From Pseudarthrobacter albicanus (GTDB taxonomy: Bacteria > Actinomycetota > Actinomycetes > Actinomycetales > Micrococcaceae): a stretch of DNA of 50,821 bases. Below, one piece after another: positions 16,099 through 24,850 of the stretch (positions are counted from its first letter, which is position 1; every line of letters starts with the position of its first letter). Both the position numbers and the translations under genes were made by a program. The DNA is taken from contig NZ_JAGPOT010000020.1 in the NCBI RefSeq assembly GCF_018224015.1, positions 1 to 50,821 of the forward strand. The letters run 5' to 3'. The notes under the pieces are model-generated. The model was not told the DNA's origin. It ran no database searches and saw only the letters and a program-made list of their open reading frames with translations.

Positions 16099-18275
16099 GC
16101 GCCGCCGATTTCCGCAAACTTGCCGATCTTTTCCCGGACGAGACGGTCACCCACTCCTACGTGCAGGACATCGCGCTCCCCGCCGCAGGTGGGAAGACGA
16201 CTGACGGCAAGGACAGCCCCGGCACCTTCGCGCTCATCACGCTGGACAACGGCCTGGACCACTCCAAACCCACCACCCTTGGCCCCAACACCCTGATCGA
16301 ACTCGGCACCGTCCTGGAAGGGCTGAAGGAGCGCGCCGCCCGCGGCGAGATCGCCGGCGTCGGGGTGACCGGCAAGCCGTACTTCCTCGTGGCCGGCGCG
16401 GACCTGTCCGCGGTGAAGTCCCTCCACAACCGCGAGCACGGACTCTGGATGGCCCAGCTGGGCCACGAGGTCTACTCCACGCTGGCGGACCTCGGCGTCC
16501 CCAGTTTCGCCTTCATCAACGGCCTGGCCCTGGGCGGCGGCCTCGAGATCGCGCTCCAGTCCACCTACCGCACCGTGTCCACCGGCGCCGGCGCCCTGGG
16601 CCTGCCGGAGGCCTTCCTCGGCCTGATCCCCGGCTGGGGCGGCGTGTACATCCTGCCGCGGCTCATCGGACCCGAGAACGCGCTCAAGGTGATGATCGAG
16701 AACCCGCTGAGCAACAACCGCACCCTCACCGGGCCGCAGGCCTTCGAGCTCGGCGTGGCCGACGCCATCTTCGAGCCGGCCGACTTCGTGGAACAGTCCG
16801 TCGCCTGGGCCGCGAAGGTCATCACCGGCGCGGTGACGCCGGAGCGGGCCCGCGCCGTCGACCCCGCCGCCCCGGAGGTTTCCGCCCGCTGGGCGGACGC
16901 CCTCGCCGCCGGCCGCGCCTTCGTGGAGGCCAAGACCTCCAACGCCTCCCCGGCCCCGGCCAAGGTCCTGGACGTGATGGAGGCCAACCGGACCCTGACG
17001 CAGGCGGAATCCGCGGAGCTGGAATGCGAGACGCTCGCGGACCTCATGCAGACCCACGAATTCCGCTCCACCGTCTACGCCTTCCTGGACCTCGTGCAGC
17101 GGCGCTCCAAGCGGCCGGCCGGAGCCCCGGACCGCACGCTCGCCCGGCCGGTGGCGAAGATCGGCGTCGTCGGCGCCGGGCTGATGGCCGGCCAGCTGGC
17201 CCTGCTCTTCGCCCGCCAGCTCAAGGTGCCCGTGGTCATGACGGACATCGACCAGGCCCGGGTGGACAAGGGCGTGGGGTACGTCCGTGCCGAGGTGGAC
17301 AAGCTGCTGGCGAAGGGACGGATCAGTCCCGACGCCGCCAACCGGACCCGCGCGCTCGTCACCGGTTCCGTCTCCAGGGAGGCCTTCGCCGACGCCGACT
17401 TCGTGATCGAGGCCGTGTTCGAGGAGCTCAGCGTCAAGAAGCAGGTCTTCAAGGAGGTCGAAGCGGTCGTCTCCCCCGACTGCATCCTCGCCACGAACAC
17501 CTCCTCGCTGTCCGTCACCGCGATGGCCGAGGACCTGCAGCACCCGGAGCGGCTCGTCGGTTTCCACTTCTTCAACCCGGTGGCCGTGATGCCGCTGCTC
17601 GAGATCGTCCGCGCACCCAGGACGGACGACGCCGTGCTCGCCACCGCCTTTGAACTCGCCAAGGGGCTCAGGAAGTCCGCGGTGCTGGTCAAGGACGCCC
17701 CGGCGTTCGTGGTCAACCGCATCCTGCTGCGCCTCATGGGCGAGGTGACGGCGGCCTTCGACGAGGGCACGCCAGCCGGGGTCGCGGACAACGCACTGCG
17801 CCCGATGGGCCTGCCGATGACCCCGTTCGTCCTTGGTGCCATGGTGGGGCTTCCGGTGGCGCAGCACGTCCAGGAATCGCTGCACGCGGCGTTCGGGGAG
17901 CGCTTCCCGGTCTCGCAGAACCTCCAGAAACTCATCGACAACGGCGTGAAGTCCCTCTGGGACCCTGCGTCACAGCAGGCAGGCAAGCCCGTCATCCCGG
18001 CCGAAACCCTGGCGCTGATGTCCTTCGGCAACACGCCGTCCACCGGCGAGGAGGTGCTGCGCCGAACGCAGGATGCCCTCGCGGAGGAGATCGGCCTGAT
18101 GCTGGCGGAGGGTGTCGTGGCCGGCCCGGAGGAGATCGACCTGTGCCTGATCCTCGGCGCGGGCTGGCCGATGTTCCTGGGCGGCATCACCCCGTACCTT
18201 GACCGGGTGGGAGCGTCCGAGCGGGTCAACGGCCGGACATTCCAGGCAGCCGGGGTGGCGTCCGAGCCCGCGTAG
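16095..18275 (+). CDS. fadB: Multifunctional enoyl-CoA hydratase / 3-hydroxyacyl-CoA dehydrogenase (FadB-like)
   Basis: 726 residues. The N-terminal crotonase domain (about 1-230) has VAGADLSAVKSL (oxyanion hole) and FINGLALGGGLEIAL with LPEAFLGLIPGWGG, which holds the hydratase glutamates. The dehydrogenase domain begins at about residue 354 with IGVVGAGLMAG (NAD binding), DFVIEAVFEEL, NTSSLSV and the catalytic FHFFNPV histidine (about 490), then two C-terminal 3HCDH repeats (KDAPAFVVNRIL). It converts trans-2-enoyl-CoA to 3-ketoacyl-CoA in two steps and pairs with the upstream thiolase. No signal or membrane segment. It converges with the ECF transporter genes. Confidence 0.95.
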   Translation: MSAADFRKLADLFPDETVTHSYVQDIALPAAGGKTTDGKDSPGTFALITLDNGLDHSKPTTLGPNTLIELGTVLEGLKERAARGEIAGVGVTGKPYFLVAGADLSAVKSLHNREHGLWMAQLGHEVYSTLADLGVPSFAFINGLALGGGLEIALQSTYRTVSTGAGALGLPEAFLGLIPGWGGVYILPRLIGPENALKVMIENPLSNNRTLTGPQAFELGVADAIFEPADFVEQSVAWAAKVITGAVTPERARAVDPAAPEVSARWADALAAGRAFVEAKTSNASPAPAKVLDVMEANRTLTQAESAELECETLADLMQTHEFRSTVYAFLDLVQRRSKRPAGAPDRTLARPVAKIGVVGAGLMAGQLALLFARQLKVPVVMTDIDQARVDKGVGYVRAEVDKLLAKGRISPDAANRTRALVTGSVSREAFADADFVIEAVFEELSVKKQVFKEVEAVVSPDCILATNTSSLSVTAMAEDLQHPERLVGFHFFNPVAVMPLLEIVRAPRTDDAVLATAFELAKGLRKSAVLVKDAPAFVVNRILLRLMGEVTAAFDEGTPAGVADNALRPMGLPMTPFVLGAMVGLPVAQHVQESLHAAFGERFPVSQNLQKLIDNGVKSLWDPASQQAGKPVIPAETLALMSFGNTPSTGEEVLRRTQDALAEEIGLMLAEGVVAGPEEIDLCLILGAGWPMFLGGITPYLDRVGASERVNGRTFQAAGVASEPA

Positions 18276-18313
18276 GCCTGACGCTCGCTCCGCGCCCAAA
18301 GCCTGTGCCCGGG

Positions 18314-19828
18314 TCAGACCTGCCGCAGCCGACCGCCGTCGAGCTCCAGAATGCGGTGCGCCATGGCACGCGCGTACGCAACGTCATGGGTGACCAGCAC
18401 GACGGCGGCGCCCCGCGCCGTGGCGGCCTCGACGGCAGAATGCAGCAGGTCCAGCCCGTGCCGGTCCAGCCCGACGGTCGGCTCATCGAGCGCCAGCAGG
18501 GCCGGTTCCCGGGCCACGACCGTGGCGAGGGCGAGCAGCCGCTGCTGTGAGGCGGGCAGTTCCGCCGGGTGCGTTCCGGCGGCATCGGAGAGCCCGACGG
18601 CGGCCAGGGCCCCGTAGGCCCTGGATACGGACGCTTCCACCCCGAGCCGCCCGCGCAGCCCGAAACTGACTTCCCGGAGCACCGTCCGTTCAAAGAGCTG
18701 GTCCCGCGGGTGCTGGAACAGCAGGCCGACCGAAGCGGCAACCCTCCCCACCGGCACGCTGGCAATGCTGCTCCCCTGGACGCGCACCTCCCCCGCCGCG
18801 GGGCGGAGCAGGCCATTGAAGTGGCGCAGCAGCGTCGACTTGCCGGCCCCGTTGGGCCCGGTGACGGCAACGATCTCGCCCGGGTCGACGGCCAGGTCGA
18901 GGTTCCTGAGCACCTGCTCCTCCCGGGCCTCCGGCGGCGATCCCCTGCCGGCCGGATAACCGAAGCCGACGGTCCGCAGCTCGAGGACCGGAGCCGCACC
19001 GGTCCTCCCGGTGGACGTGTCCCTCCGGCTCGGCGCTGCGGAGGGCATGTCCGGTACGACGACGCCGGACCGCGCCAGTTCCGGCGCGCCCATGAGCTGC
19101 GCCGGCGGCCCGCTGGCCGTGACTGTGCCGCCGTCGAGGATAATCCAGTGCCCGGCCGTGCGGGCGAGCCCGTCCGCGGCCTGGCTCAGCACGATGACGG
19201 CCGCGCCAGCGTCGAGCAGTCCCCTGATGAGGTCCCGGACCTGCACCGCTCCGGCCGCGTCGAGGGACGCGAGCGGTTCGTCGAGCACCAGGACTTCGGG
19301 GCCAGTGATGGCGGCGCAGCCCACGGCAAGGCGCCGCAGTTCGCCGCCGGACAGTGTGGCGGGATCCCGTTCAAGCAGCGCGGTCAGCCCGGTGAGGGTG
19401 GCCGTTCCGGCCACCGCGGCGTGCATGTCCGCCCGGGGCATGCCGCGGTTTTCGAGGCCGAAGGCCAGTTCTTCCGCCACGGTGGAGCGCACGGTGGACA
19501 GCGTGGCCGCGGCGTCCTGCGGAACGAACCCCACCCGGCGGGACCAGGCGCCCGGGTTGATCCGGGGGTCGTCGGCCAGGCCGTGGAACACCAGCCGTTC
19601 AGGGCCAAGCTCAAGGCTGCCCATGAGGCTTCCTGCGTGGCCTGGCCGCAGCCAGCCGGCCAGCAGCTTCCCCAGCGTGGTCTTGCCGCTGCCTGAGCCG
19701 CCCAGGACCGCCGTCAGGGTGCCCGGCGCGGCCGAGAGCCCGACGTCGCGCAGGACGGGCCGAGCGTCCCCGTGGAAGGTGAAGCCGCCGATCCGCGCGA
19801 GGAGCGCCGGGCGCGTCGTGGCACTCAC
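18314..19828 (-). CDS. ECF transporter ATPase, fused double ABC domain (EcfA-EcfA')
   Basis: 504 residues containing both ATP-binding subunits of an energy-coupling-factor importer in one chain. Half 1 has Walker A GGSGSGKTT (about 43-51), signature LSGGELRRL and Walker B VLVLDEPLASLD. Half 2 has Walker A GPNGAGKST (about 322-330), Walker B LLALDEPTVGLD and a degenerate signature, LPASQQRLL, instead of LSGGQ. Such asymmetry means one ATP site may be weakened. GTG 19828 overlaps the stop of the T-component gene (GTGA), so the operon runs S-T-A. The complex would energise uptake through the S-component encoded upstream. Confidence 0.92.
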   Translation of the reverse strand: MSATTRPALLARIGGFTFHGDARPVLRDVGLSAAPGTLTAVLGGSGSGKTTLGKLLAGWLRPGHAGSLMGSLELGPERLVFHGLADDPRINPGAWSRRVGFVPQDAAATLSTVRSTVAEELAFGLENRGMPRADMHAAVAGTATLTGLTALLERDPATLSGGELRRLAVGCAAITGPEVLVLDEPLASLDAAGAVQVRDLIRGLLDAGAAVIVLSQAADGLARTAGHWIILDGGTVTASGPPAQLMGAPELARSGVVVPDMPSAAPSRRDTSTGRTGAAPVLELRTVGFGYPAGRGSPPEAREEQVLRNLDLAVDPGEIVAVTGPNGAGKSTLLRHFNGLLRPAAGEVRVQGSSIASVPVGRVAASVGLLFQHPRDQLFERTVLREVSFGLRGRLGVEASVSRAYGALAAVGLSDAAGTHPAELPASQQRLLALATVVAREPALLALDEPTVGLDRHGLDLLHSAVEAATARGAAVVLVTHDVAYARAMAHRILELDGGRLRQV

Positions 19829-20583
19829 GACAACCCCGCCGCGGGCCAGGAGGCGGCGAGCCGTAACGCCACGGCCACGGCGGCCAGCAGCAGCGCCACG
19901 GCACGGAACCGCCGCTGGGCCGGCGGGTCGGCGACGTCGCGGTAGCTGGTGCGCGGACCGCCGATGCCGAATCCCCGTGCATCGAGGGCCTGGGCGCGGT
20001 TTCCGGCGTCGTCGACAAGGGCCAGGACGAGGGGCACCATCTGCAGCCGCACGGCGCCGAGCCGGGACAGCAGCCCGCCGCGGAGCACCAGCCCGCGCGA
20101 TTCCTGCGCCTGACGGATGCGGTCCAGCCGGGCGGCGATTGCCGGCAGGAGCGTCAGCGTGGAGGCCAGGACGAAGCCGAACTGTGCCGGGACCCGGCGC
20201 GCCTCGAGGGCGGACACGAGGTCCGGCACGTTCACGGTGAAGGAGAACAGCAGGAAGACCATCACGCAGGCGGCCGTGCGCGACGCCAGGTCCAGGGCAA
20301 AACCGAGCCCTTCCGTCGTGACGCGGGCAGGGCCCCACTGGGCCAGGACGGTGTGGCCTTCCGGGAAGAACAGGCCGTGCAGCATCAGGAGCGAGAGGCA
20401 CAGCGGCGCCAGGATGACTGCGGCTGCGGGCAGCACGCGCCCCGCCACGCCCGCCCGGACAGAGAGCACGCCCGCGGCGCAGGCCACCGCCAGGGACAAC
20501 AACCAGCTGTCCGCCGCGACCGTGATGACCGCGACGCTGCCGGCCGCCGTCAGGGCCGTGAGCGGGTGGAGGCGGGCGCGCAC
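19825..20583 (-). CDS. ECF transporter transmembrane (T) component, EcfT/CbiQ family
   Basis: 252 residues with several hydrophobic segments, e.g. LTAAGSVAVITVAADSWLL, VLPAAAVILAPLCLSLLML, TAACVMVFLLFSFTV and a C-terminal VALLLAAVAVALRLAA. The coupling helices carry the diagnostic Ala-Arg-Gly motifs in RQAQESRGL and ALDARGFG, which contact the ATPases. GTG start at 20583; the next gene starts inside its stop codon. It lies 30 bp after the S component. Couples ATP hydrolysis to S-component reorientation in the membrane. Confidence 0.92.
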   Translation of the reverse strand: MRARLHPLTALTAAGSVAVITVAADSWLLSLAVACAAGVLSVRAGVAGRVLPAAAVILAPLCLSLLMLHGLFFPEGHTVLAQWGPARVTTEGLGFALDLASRTAACVMVFLLFSFTVNVPDLVSALEARRVPAQFGFVLASTLTLLPAIAARLDRIRQAQESRGLVLRGGLLSRLGAVRLQMVPLVLALVDDAGNRAQALDARGFGIGGPRTSYRDVADPPAQRRFRAVALLLAAVAVALRLAASWPAAGLS

Positions 20584-20613
20584 GGGTTCAGGGTCCAGGA
20601 TCGGGCGTTCGGG

Positions 20614-21447
20614 TCAGGCTTTGGACGGTGCCGGCGCCGCCACCGGTGCGTTGCCGGCGAGCACCCGGTAGCGCCGCACGAAGGGGAACTGGAAGGTGGT
20701 GCGGCGCGGCAGCGCATAGACCAGCAGCGCCGCGATGGCGAAGACAATCGCCTTGTCCATCGGGTCCGAGATGAGCGCCTGTTTGGTGATGGCGGCGAGG
20801 AGGGTGTCCCCCATGGCGCGGAACGCGCTGACGATCGCGCCGGTGCCCAGGCCCGAGGTTCCGCCGAAGACAAAGGCGGCGATCGGGGCGGAGACGACGC
20901 CGGCGAGCACACCCGTTACAAAGCCGGCCACGGGTGCCAGGTAGAAGCGGCGGAACAGTCCGCCGCGGGCGGCCAGTCCGGCGAGGAAGCCGATCAGTGC
21001 CGCGCCGGCCGCGAACGGCAGCACGGTGGGGTTGAAGAACGACCACACGATGCTGCTGAGAGCGCCCGTGGCGGCGCCTGTTGCCGGACCGGCCAGGACG
21101 GCGATCAGGACGGTGCCGATCGAGTCGAAGTAGAACGGCAGCCCGGTGGTGCCCATGAGCTGGCCGAGGACGACGTTGAGCACCAGGGCAACCGGGATCA
21201 GGACCAGGGTGGAGGTGGGCAGCACCGGCAGCACAGCGACGATGAGCAGCACCGCGCCGAGCAGGAACCCGCCGAGGGCCACGAGTGCGGAGAAGCTGAC
21301 CGGGCCGCTGGCGATGTCCGCGGGCTGGGTGAGGACCAGGAAGATGTAGGTGGCTGCGATGGCCGCGGCGCCGGCGATTTCCAGCAGGCGGCGGCCGCGG
21401 CCGGCCGCCTGTCCAGGTGCGGGGACGGTCAGTGATTGCTGTGACAT
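20614..21447 (-). CDS. ECF transporter substrate-binding (S) component
   Basis: 277 residues, about six to seven hydrophobic segments, e.g. GAAAIAATYIFLVLT, ALGGFLLGAVLLIVAVLPV, LVLIPVALVLNVVLG and AIVFAIAALLVYALP. The loop GTTGLPFYFDSIGTVLIAVL and the FFNP segment are typical of uncharacterised S components. ATG 21447 has AAAGGAAC upstream. The leader (21448-21560) contains a short AGACGC/GCGTCT hairpin but no riboswitch that I recognise. A nucleoside hydrolase gene lies 197 bp upstream on the same strand, so a nucleoside or nucleobase substrate is possible. Specificity cannot be read from the sequence. Confidence 0.85.
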   Translation of the reverse strand: MSQQSLTVPAPGQAAGRGRRLLEIAGAAAIAATYIFLVLTQPADIASGPVSFSALVALGGFLLGAVLLIVAVLPVLPTSTLVLIPVALVLNVVLGQLMGTTGLPFYFDSIGTVLIAVLAGPATGAATGALSSIVWSFFNPTVLPFAAGAALIGFLAGLAARGGLFRRFYLAPVAGFVTGVLAGVVSAPIAAFVFGGTSGLGTGAIVSAFRAMGDTLLAAITKQALISDPMDKAIVFAIAALLVYALPRRTTFQFPFVRRYRVLAGNAPVAAPAPSKA

Positions 21448-21643
21448 GGGGTGTTCCTTTAGCTGGGAGACGCCTGCCGGGTGCGTCTGTCCAGTTCCTG
21501 GTACGGCAGCCCGGGTGCAACAAATGTCCGCCTATGTCACCTCGGCGCAGCTACCATCCTAGCGACGGGCGGCACCCGCAGGGAACAGGCGCCGGGAACA
21601 CCCCCGGGAACGCCGCAGGCAACCCCTCCGGGGCAGTTCGACG

Positions 21644-22807
21644 CTACCGGTTGCCAAGCCGGCGGGCCAGGGCTCCGACGGAGGCGATGAGCTCGTCGAA
21701 ACACTGCCCGGGATCATTCGATGAGACGATCCGGGCGTTGGGCGGCAGGCCCCAGAGGCCCCGGAAATCGGCCACCGTGGTGCCGACCAGCAGCGGGGAG
21801 TGAGTCTCGACGTCGACCGTGGCGAGCCGGGTTCCGAACGGGGTGCGGCCCACGGCCGCACAGGCAGCGAAGGCGTCGTGCATGTGGGCCACGTAGCCCT
21901 GGCCGTAGAGCCGGTGGAACTCCATGTAGAACCGGATCGCGTCCGACAGGCAGGCGACGAGCGGGCTGCCGGAGGCGCTGCGCTGCCCCTCGGGCTGGCT
22001 TGGGAGGACGAGCTCCGGCCCGGCCCCGGCGGCCTCCCCGAGGCGTCGCAGGTGTTCGGGACGCAGCTCGATCCGCTCCGTCGATTCGAGGGCGCACACG
22101 ATCGGGAGCTTGTCCGCGGGCAGGCCGCGGTAGGCCGCGAAGACCTCCTTGGCCGCGTGCGGATCCACCGAGACGTTCCATTCCGCCGTCGGCGTGGTGT
22201 TGCCCTGGTAATTGAAGCTGCCGCCCATGATGACCAGGCCCTTGAGCAGCCGCGGCAGCCCGGGTTCGCGGCGCAGCGCGAGGGCGAAGTTGGTCAGCGG
22301 GCCCGTGATGAGTCCGATGAGCTCGCCAGGGTGTGCGCGGGCCTCCTCCACCCAGACGTCGACGGCGTGCCGCGCCGAGATCTGCTGGCCGGAAGGCGGC
22401 AGCTCGGCGTAGCCGATTCCCTGCGGCCCGTGGGTCTCTTCAGTGGTGACGAGGGGGATTTCCAGCGGCATCTCGGCGCCGATGGCCACCTCGATCCCGG
22501 GCCGGCCGCACAGCTCAAGCAGCGCCAGGTTGTTCAGCGCCACCTGGCGGGCCCCGACGTTGCCGGCGGTGCAGGTGATGGCCCGGACGCGGACTTCGGG
22601 CCGGGACAGCAGGTAGGCCAGGGCGAGGGCATCGTCGATCCCGGTGTCAACATCCATCAGGACGGAAGACGCAGGGGCAGCGCCGTGCGCCGCGGTGATG
22701 TCCAGACCGGTGCCGTTCAGCGCAGGCCCGCTCAGAACAGTGCTACCTTCGGCGTGCGCGGGAAGATGTCGTCCAGCTCGGCGAGGTCTACGGCGTCCGG
22801 CTTCCAT
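21644..22807 (-). CDS. Nucleoside hydrolase (IunH/RihA-type)
   Basis: Hydrolyses the N-glycosidic bond of ribonucleosides. The calcium-binding aspartate cluster is visible as MDVDTGIDDALALAYLL (about residues 51-67). Other family signatures are TAGNVGARQVALNNLALL, GLITGPLTNFALAL, LKGLVIMGGSFNYQGN, AEWNVSVDPHAAKEVF and a late HMHDAFAACAAVG with the active-site histidine. The start is uncertain: ATG 22807 overlaps the upstream aldo/keto reductase by 76 bp, ATG 22657 would remove the strand before the Asp cluster, and a CTG near 22735 has GAAGG upstream. Length is about 335-387 residues depending on start. Probably cotranscribed with the aldo/keto reductase. Confidence 0.9.
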   Translation of the reverse strand: MEAGRRRPRRAGRHLPAHAEGSTVLSGPALNGTGLDITAAHGAAPASSVLMDVDTGIDDALALAYLLSRPEVRVRAITCTAGNVGARQVALNNLALLELCGRPGIEVAIGAEMPLEIPLVTTEETHGPQGIGYAELPPSGQQISARHAVDVWVEEARAHPGELIGLITGPLTNFALALRREPGLPRLLKGLVIMGGSFNYQGNTTPTAEWNVSVDPHAAKEVFAAYRGLPADKLPIVCALESTERIELRPEHLRRLGEAAGAGPELVLPSQPEGQRSASGSPLVACLSDAIRFYMEFHRLYGQGYVAHMHDAFAACAAVGRTPFGTRLATVDVETHSPLLVGTTVADFRGLWGLPPNARIVSSNDPGQCFDELIASVGALARRLGNR

Positions 22808-23709
22808 GCCGCTGCCGCGGCGTTCTGCCGGACCTGCTCAGGCCTGGTGGCGCCGGCGATGACGCTGCTGACGGTCGGCTGGGCAGCGAGCCAGGAGAAG
22901 GCCACCTGGATTTCGGTCAGGTCCCGTTCCGCGGCGAAGGCGCTGAAGGCACCGAGCTGTTCCCAGTCGGCGTCGTCCACGAGGTTCGTGCGGGTGCGGC
23001 TCAGGCGGGAGCCCTCGGGCGCCTTGCCGGGCGCGTACTTGCCGGTCAGCAGGCCGTTGGCGAGCGGGAAGTACGGCAGCACGCCGAGCCCGTAGGCAAC
23101 GGCAGCGGGCGTGACCTCCAGCTCGGCGCGGCGGTCCAGCAGGTTGTAGTGGTTCTGCGAGGAGATGAAGCGCGAGCCGCCGCGGGCCCGGGCCACGAAT
23201 TCGGCCTCGGCGATCTGCCAGCCGGCGCGGTTGGAGTGGCCGATGTAGCGGACCTTTCCGCTGGCCACGAGCTCGTCCAGCGCGGCGAGGGTCTCCTCGA
23301 TGGGCGTGCGCGGGTCCGGGGTGTGGAACTGGTAGAGGTCGATCCAGTCGGTGCCGAGGCGCCGCAGCGAGGCTTCCGCGGCCTTGATGATGTAGCGGCG
23401 GGAGCCGCGGGCGCCGAAGTCGTTGCCGTTGGCCCCGCGCATGTCCAGGCCGAACTTGGTGCCGATCACGGCATCCCCGCGGCGGCCGGCGAGGGCCTTG
23501 CCGAGCATCGTTTCGCTCAGGCCCGGCTCCCGGCCGTAGGTGTCCGCAACGTCGAAGAACGTGATCCCGGCGTCCAGGGCCGCACGCACGACGGCGTCGG
23601 CCCCCTCCTGCGACTCGGTGGCAGTTCCGGCCCGGCCCAGATTGTTGCAGCCCAGTCCCACGACGGAGACGGACAGTCCGGAATTTCCCACGCGGCGGTA
23701 TTCAGTCAT
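22732..23709 (-). CDS. Aldo/keto reductase
   Basis: 325 residues, (beta/alpha)8 barrel, NADP(H)-dependent carbonyl reductase. The catalytic tetrad is Asp53 and Tyr58 (FDVADTYG), Lys85 (VIGTKFG) and His129 (YQFHTPDP). Cofactor-binding signatures near the end include VIAGATRPEQVRQN. It starts MTEYRRVGNSGLSVSVVGLG at ATG 23709 and ends KVALF. Similar to YajO/YhdN-type AKRs. The 3' end overlaps the nucleoside hydrolase reading frame. Substrate unknown; the neighbourhood hints at salvage of a modified nucleoside or sugar, but this is speculation. Confidence 0.93.
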   Translation of the reverse strand: MTEYRRVGNSGLSVSVVGLGCNNLGRAGTATESQEGADAVVRAALDAGITFFDVADTYGREPGLSETMLGKALAGRRGDAVIGTKFGLDMRGANGNDFGARGSRRYIIKAAEASLRRLGTDWIDLYQFHTPDPRTPIEETLAALDELVASGKVRYIGHSNRAGWQIAEAEFVARARGGSRFISSQNHYNLLDRRAELEVTPAAVAYGLGVLPYFPLANGLLTGKYAPGKAPEGSRLSRTRTNLVDDADWEQLGAFSAFAAERDLTEIQVAFSWLAAQPTVSSVIAGATRPEQVRQNAAAAAWKPDAVDLAELDDIFPRTPKVALF

Positions 23710-23870
23710 GGATTCAGCCTATAACGCCCGCATGCCGCTCCCGGTCAGGCCGCCTGAACGCCACCGTATCCGGACATGCCCCGCGCCCGGGCCGGCGGAT
23801 GGACATATTCCGGCTATGCCCGGTCCCGGGCGCGAAGAATGGGCATGTCCTCCCGGCGCGAAGAGGCCCG

Positions 23871-24089
23871 CTAGCCTGCGGGCAGCACAAGCCCCTGCTC
23901 GTCCATGGCGTCCTGGAGCTGGGCCAGGGTCCGGGCGCACATGCCGTGCATCGTGGAAAGGCGCCGCTGGCCAAGCTCCACCACCTGTTCCAGGGTCTCG
24001 ACGCCGGCCTGGGCGAGGGCCCGACGGGCGGGAGCCGCGATCCCGGTGGGAAGCGGGGTGCGGCCTGGTTCAGCAGTCTTCTTCGCCAT
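23871..24089 (-). CDS. Small helix-hairpin-helix protein (RNA polymerase alpha-CTD-like)
   Basis: 72 residues from ATG 24089, with GGAAGG upstream. The core LPTGIAAPARRALAQAGVET followed by LEQVVELGQRRLSTMHGMCARTLAQLQDAM reads as two helix-hairpin-helix units, as in the C-terminal domain of the RNA polymerase alpha subunit and the small bacterial helix-hairpin-helix proteins. Probably binds DNA or a protein partner. A cysteine (CARTL) sits where relatives usually have glycine-proline. The unknown gene upstream ends 74 bp away; in between lies a direct repeat GGTGAATCAGAGG (24140-24170). Confidence 0.8.
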   Translation of the reverse strand: MAKKTAEPGRTPLPTGIAAPARRALAQAGVETLEQVVELGQRRLSTMHGMCARTLAQLQDAMDEQGLVLPAG

Positions 24090-24162
24090 GAGGAATGCCT
24101 TCCGATCGATGGATGTTGTTGGGGTTGGTGGTGCCTGGTTTGTGGGTGAATCAGAGGGTGAA

Positions 24163-24720
24163 TCAGAGGGCGAAGCTGTTGGCGGCCTTCGGTGAGTGCT
24201 TGATCTTGAACGAGGTTCCGCCGAACGGTGCAGCGCCGATGCTCAATTTGGTGAAGTCCAGGTCTTCGCCGCGGATGCAGACCTTGATCGCGTTCACGGT
24301 CTTGTTGACCTCCGGGGTCAGGCAGAAGATGTTGAGCTTGGCGTCGGAAAACTCCGAGCGGTCCACGATGCCCAGGCCCCGCCACGCCAGGTGGCTGATG
24401 AGGGCGTCCTTGGCCTTTTCTTCCAGGTAGCGGTCGCGGTCCGTGCCGTCCTTGGTCTTCAGCGCGTACTGGGCCACCACCCAGAACTGTTCTTCTTCGG
24501 GGATTTCGGCGTAGCCGTCTTCGGCGCACTGCACCGCGAACGCGTCCATCAGGCCCTCGGCGGCGGCCGGGTCGGCGACGTCGGTCTCCTCCGTTTTGCT
24601 CTGGTGCCCCACGACGCCGTGGTTCATCACGAACTGCCGGTAGTCCTCGTCATACCAGGCCTCCCTGAATTCGAGGACCCCTTCGTCGTTGCGTCTGTAG
24701 ACCCGGATAATTCCGCTCAT
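24163..24720 (-). CDS. Conserved protein of unknown function (185 aa)
   Basis: ATG 24720 is chosen because AGGAAGGA lies 9 nt upstream; the frame extends further upstream to 24939 without support. The protein starts MSGIIRVYRRNDEGVLEFREAWYDE, has a strongly acidic middle (KTEETDVADPAAAEGLMDAF, AEIPEEEQFWVVAQYALKT) and ends in a beta-rich region KLNIFCLTPEVNKTVNAIKV. No signal, membrane segment or known motif is seen. The FREAWYDEDYRQFVMNHGVVGHQ segment looks like a small alpha/beta domain. Between this gene and dxs lies about 130 bp of GCTGCTG-type low-complexity sequence without a gene. Confidence 0.75.
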   Translation of the reverse strand: MSGIIRVYRRNDEGVLEFREAWYDEDYRQFVMNHGVVGHQSKTEETDVADPAAAEGLMDAFAVQCAEDGYAEIPEEEQFWVVAQYALKTKDGTDRDRYLEEKAKDALISHLAWRGLGIVDRSEFSDAKLNIFCLTPEVNKTVNAIKVCIRGEDLDFTKLSIGAAPFGGTSFKIKHSPKAANSFAL

Positions 24721-24850
24721 GTGCCAGTTCCTTCCTGGACCGTCCGGGTCACGGCACCAGGGGTGGCGCGGCGGACGGTGATTGTGCTGTGGTTTTGACT
24801 GACGGTGCTGCTGTTGGTGCCGCTGACGCTGCTGGTTCAGCGGGCGGGGT

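Noticed and set aside
21448..21643. Riboswitch in the ECF S-component leader
   Set aside because: Only a 6-bp hairpin was found; no TPP, cobalamin, FMN or preQ1 signature could be matched by eye.
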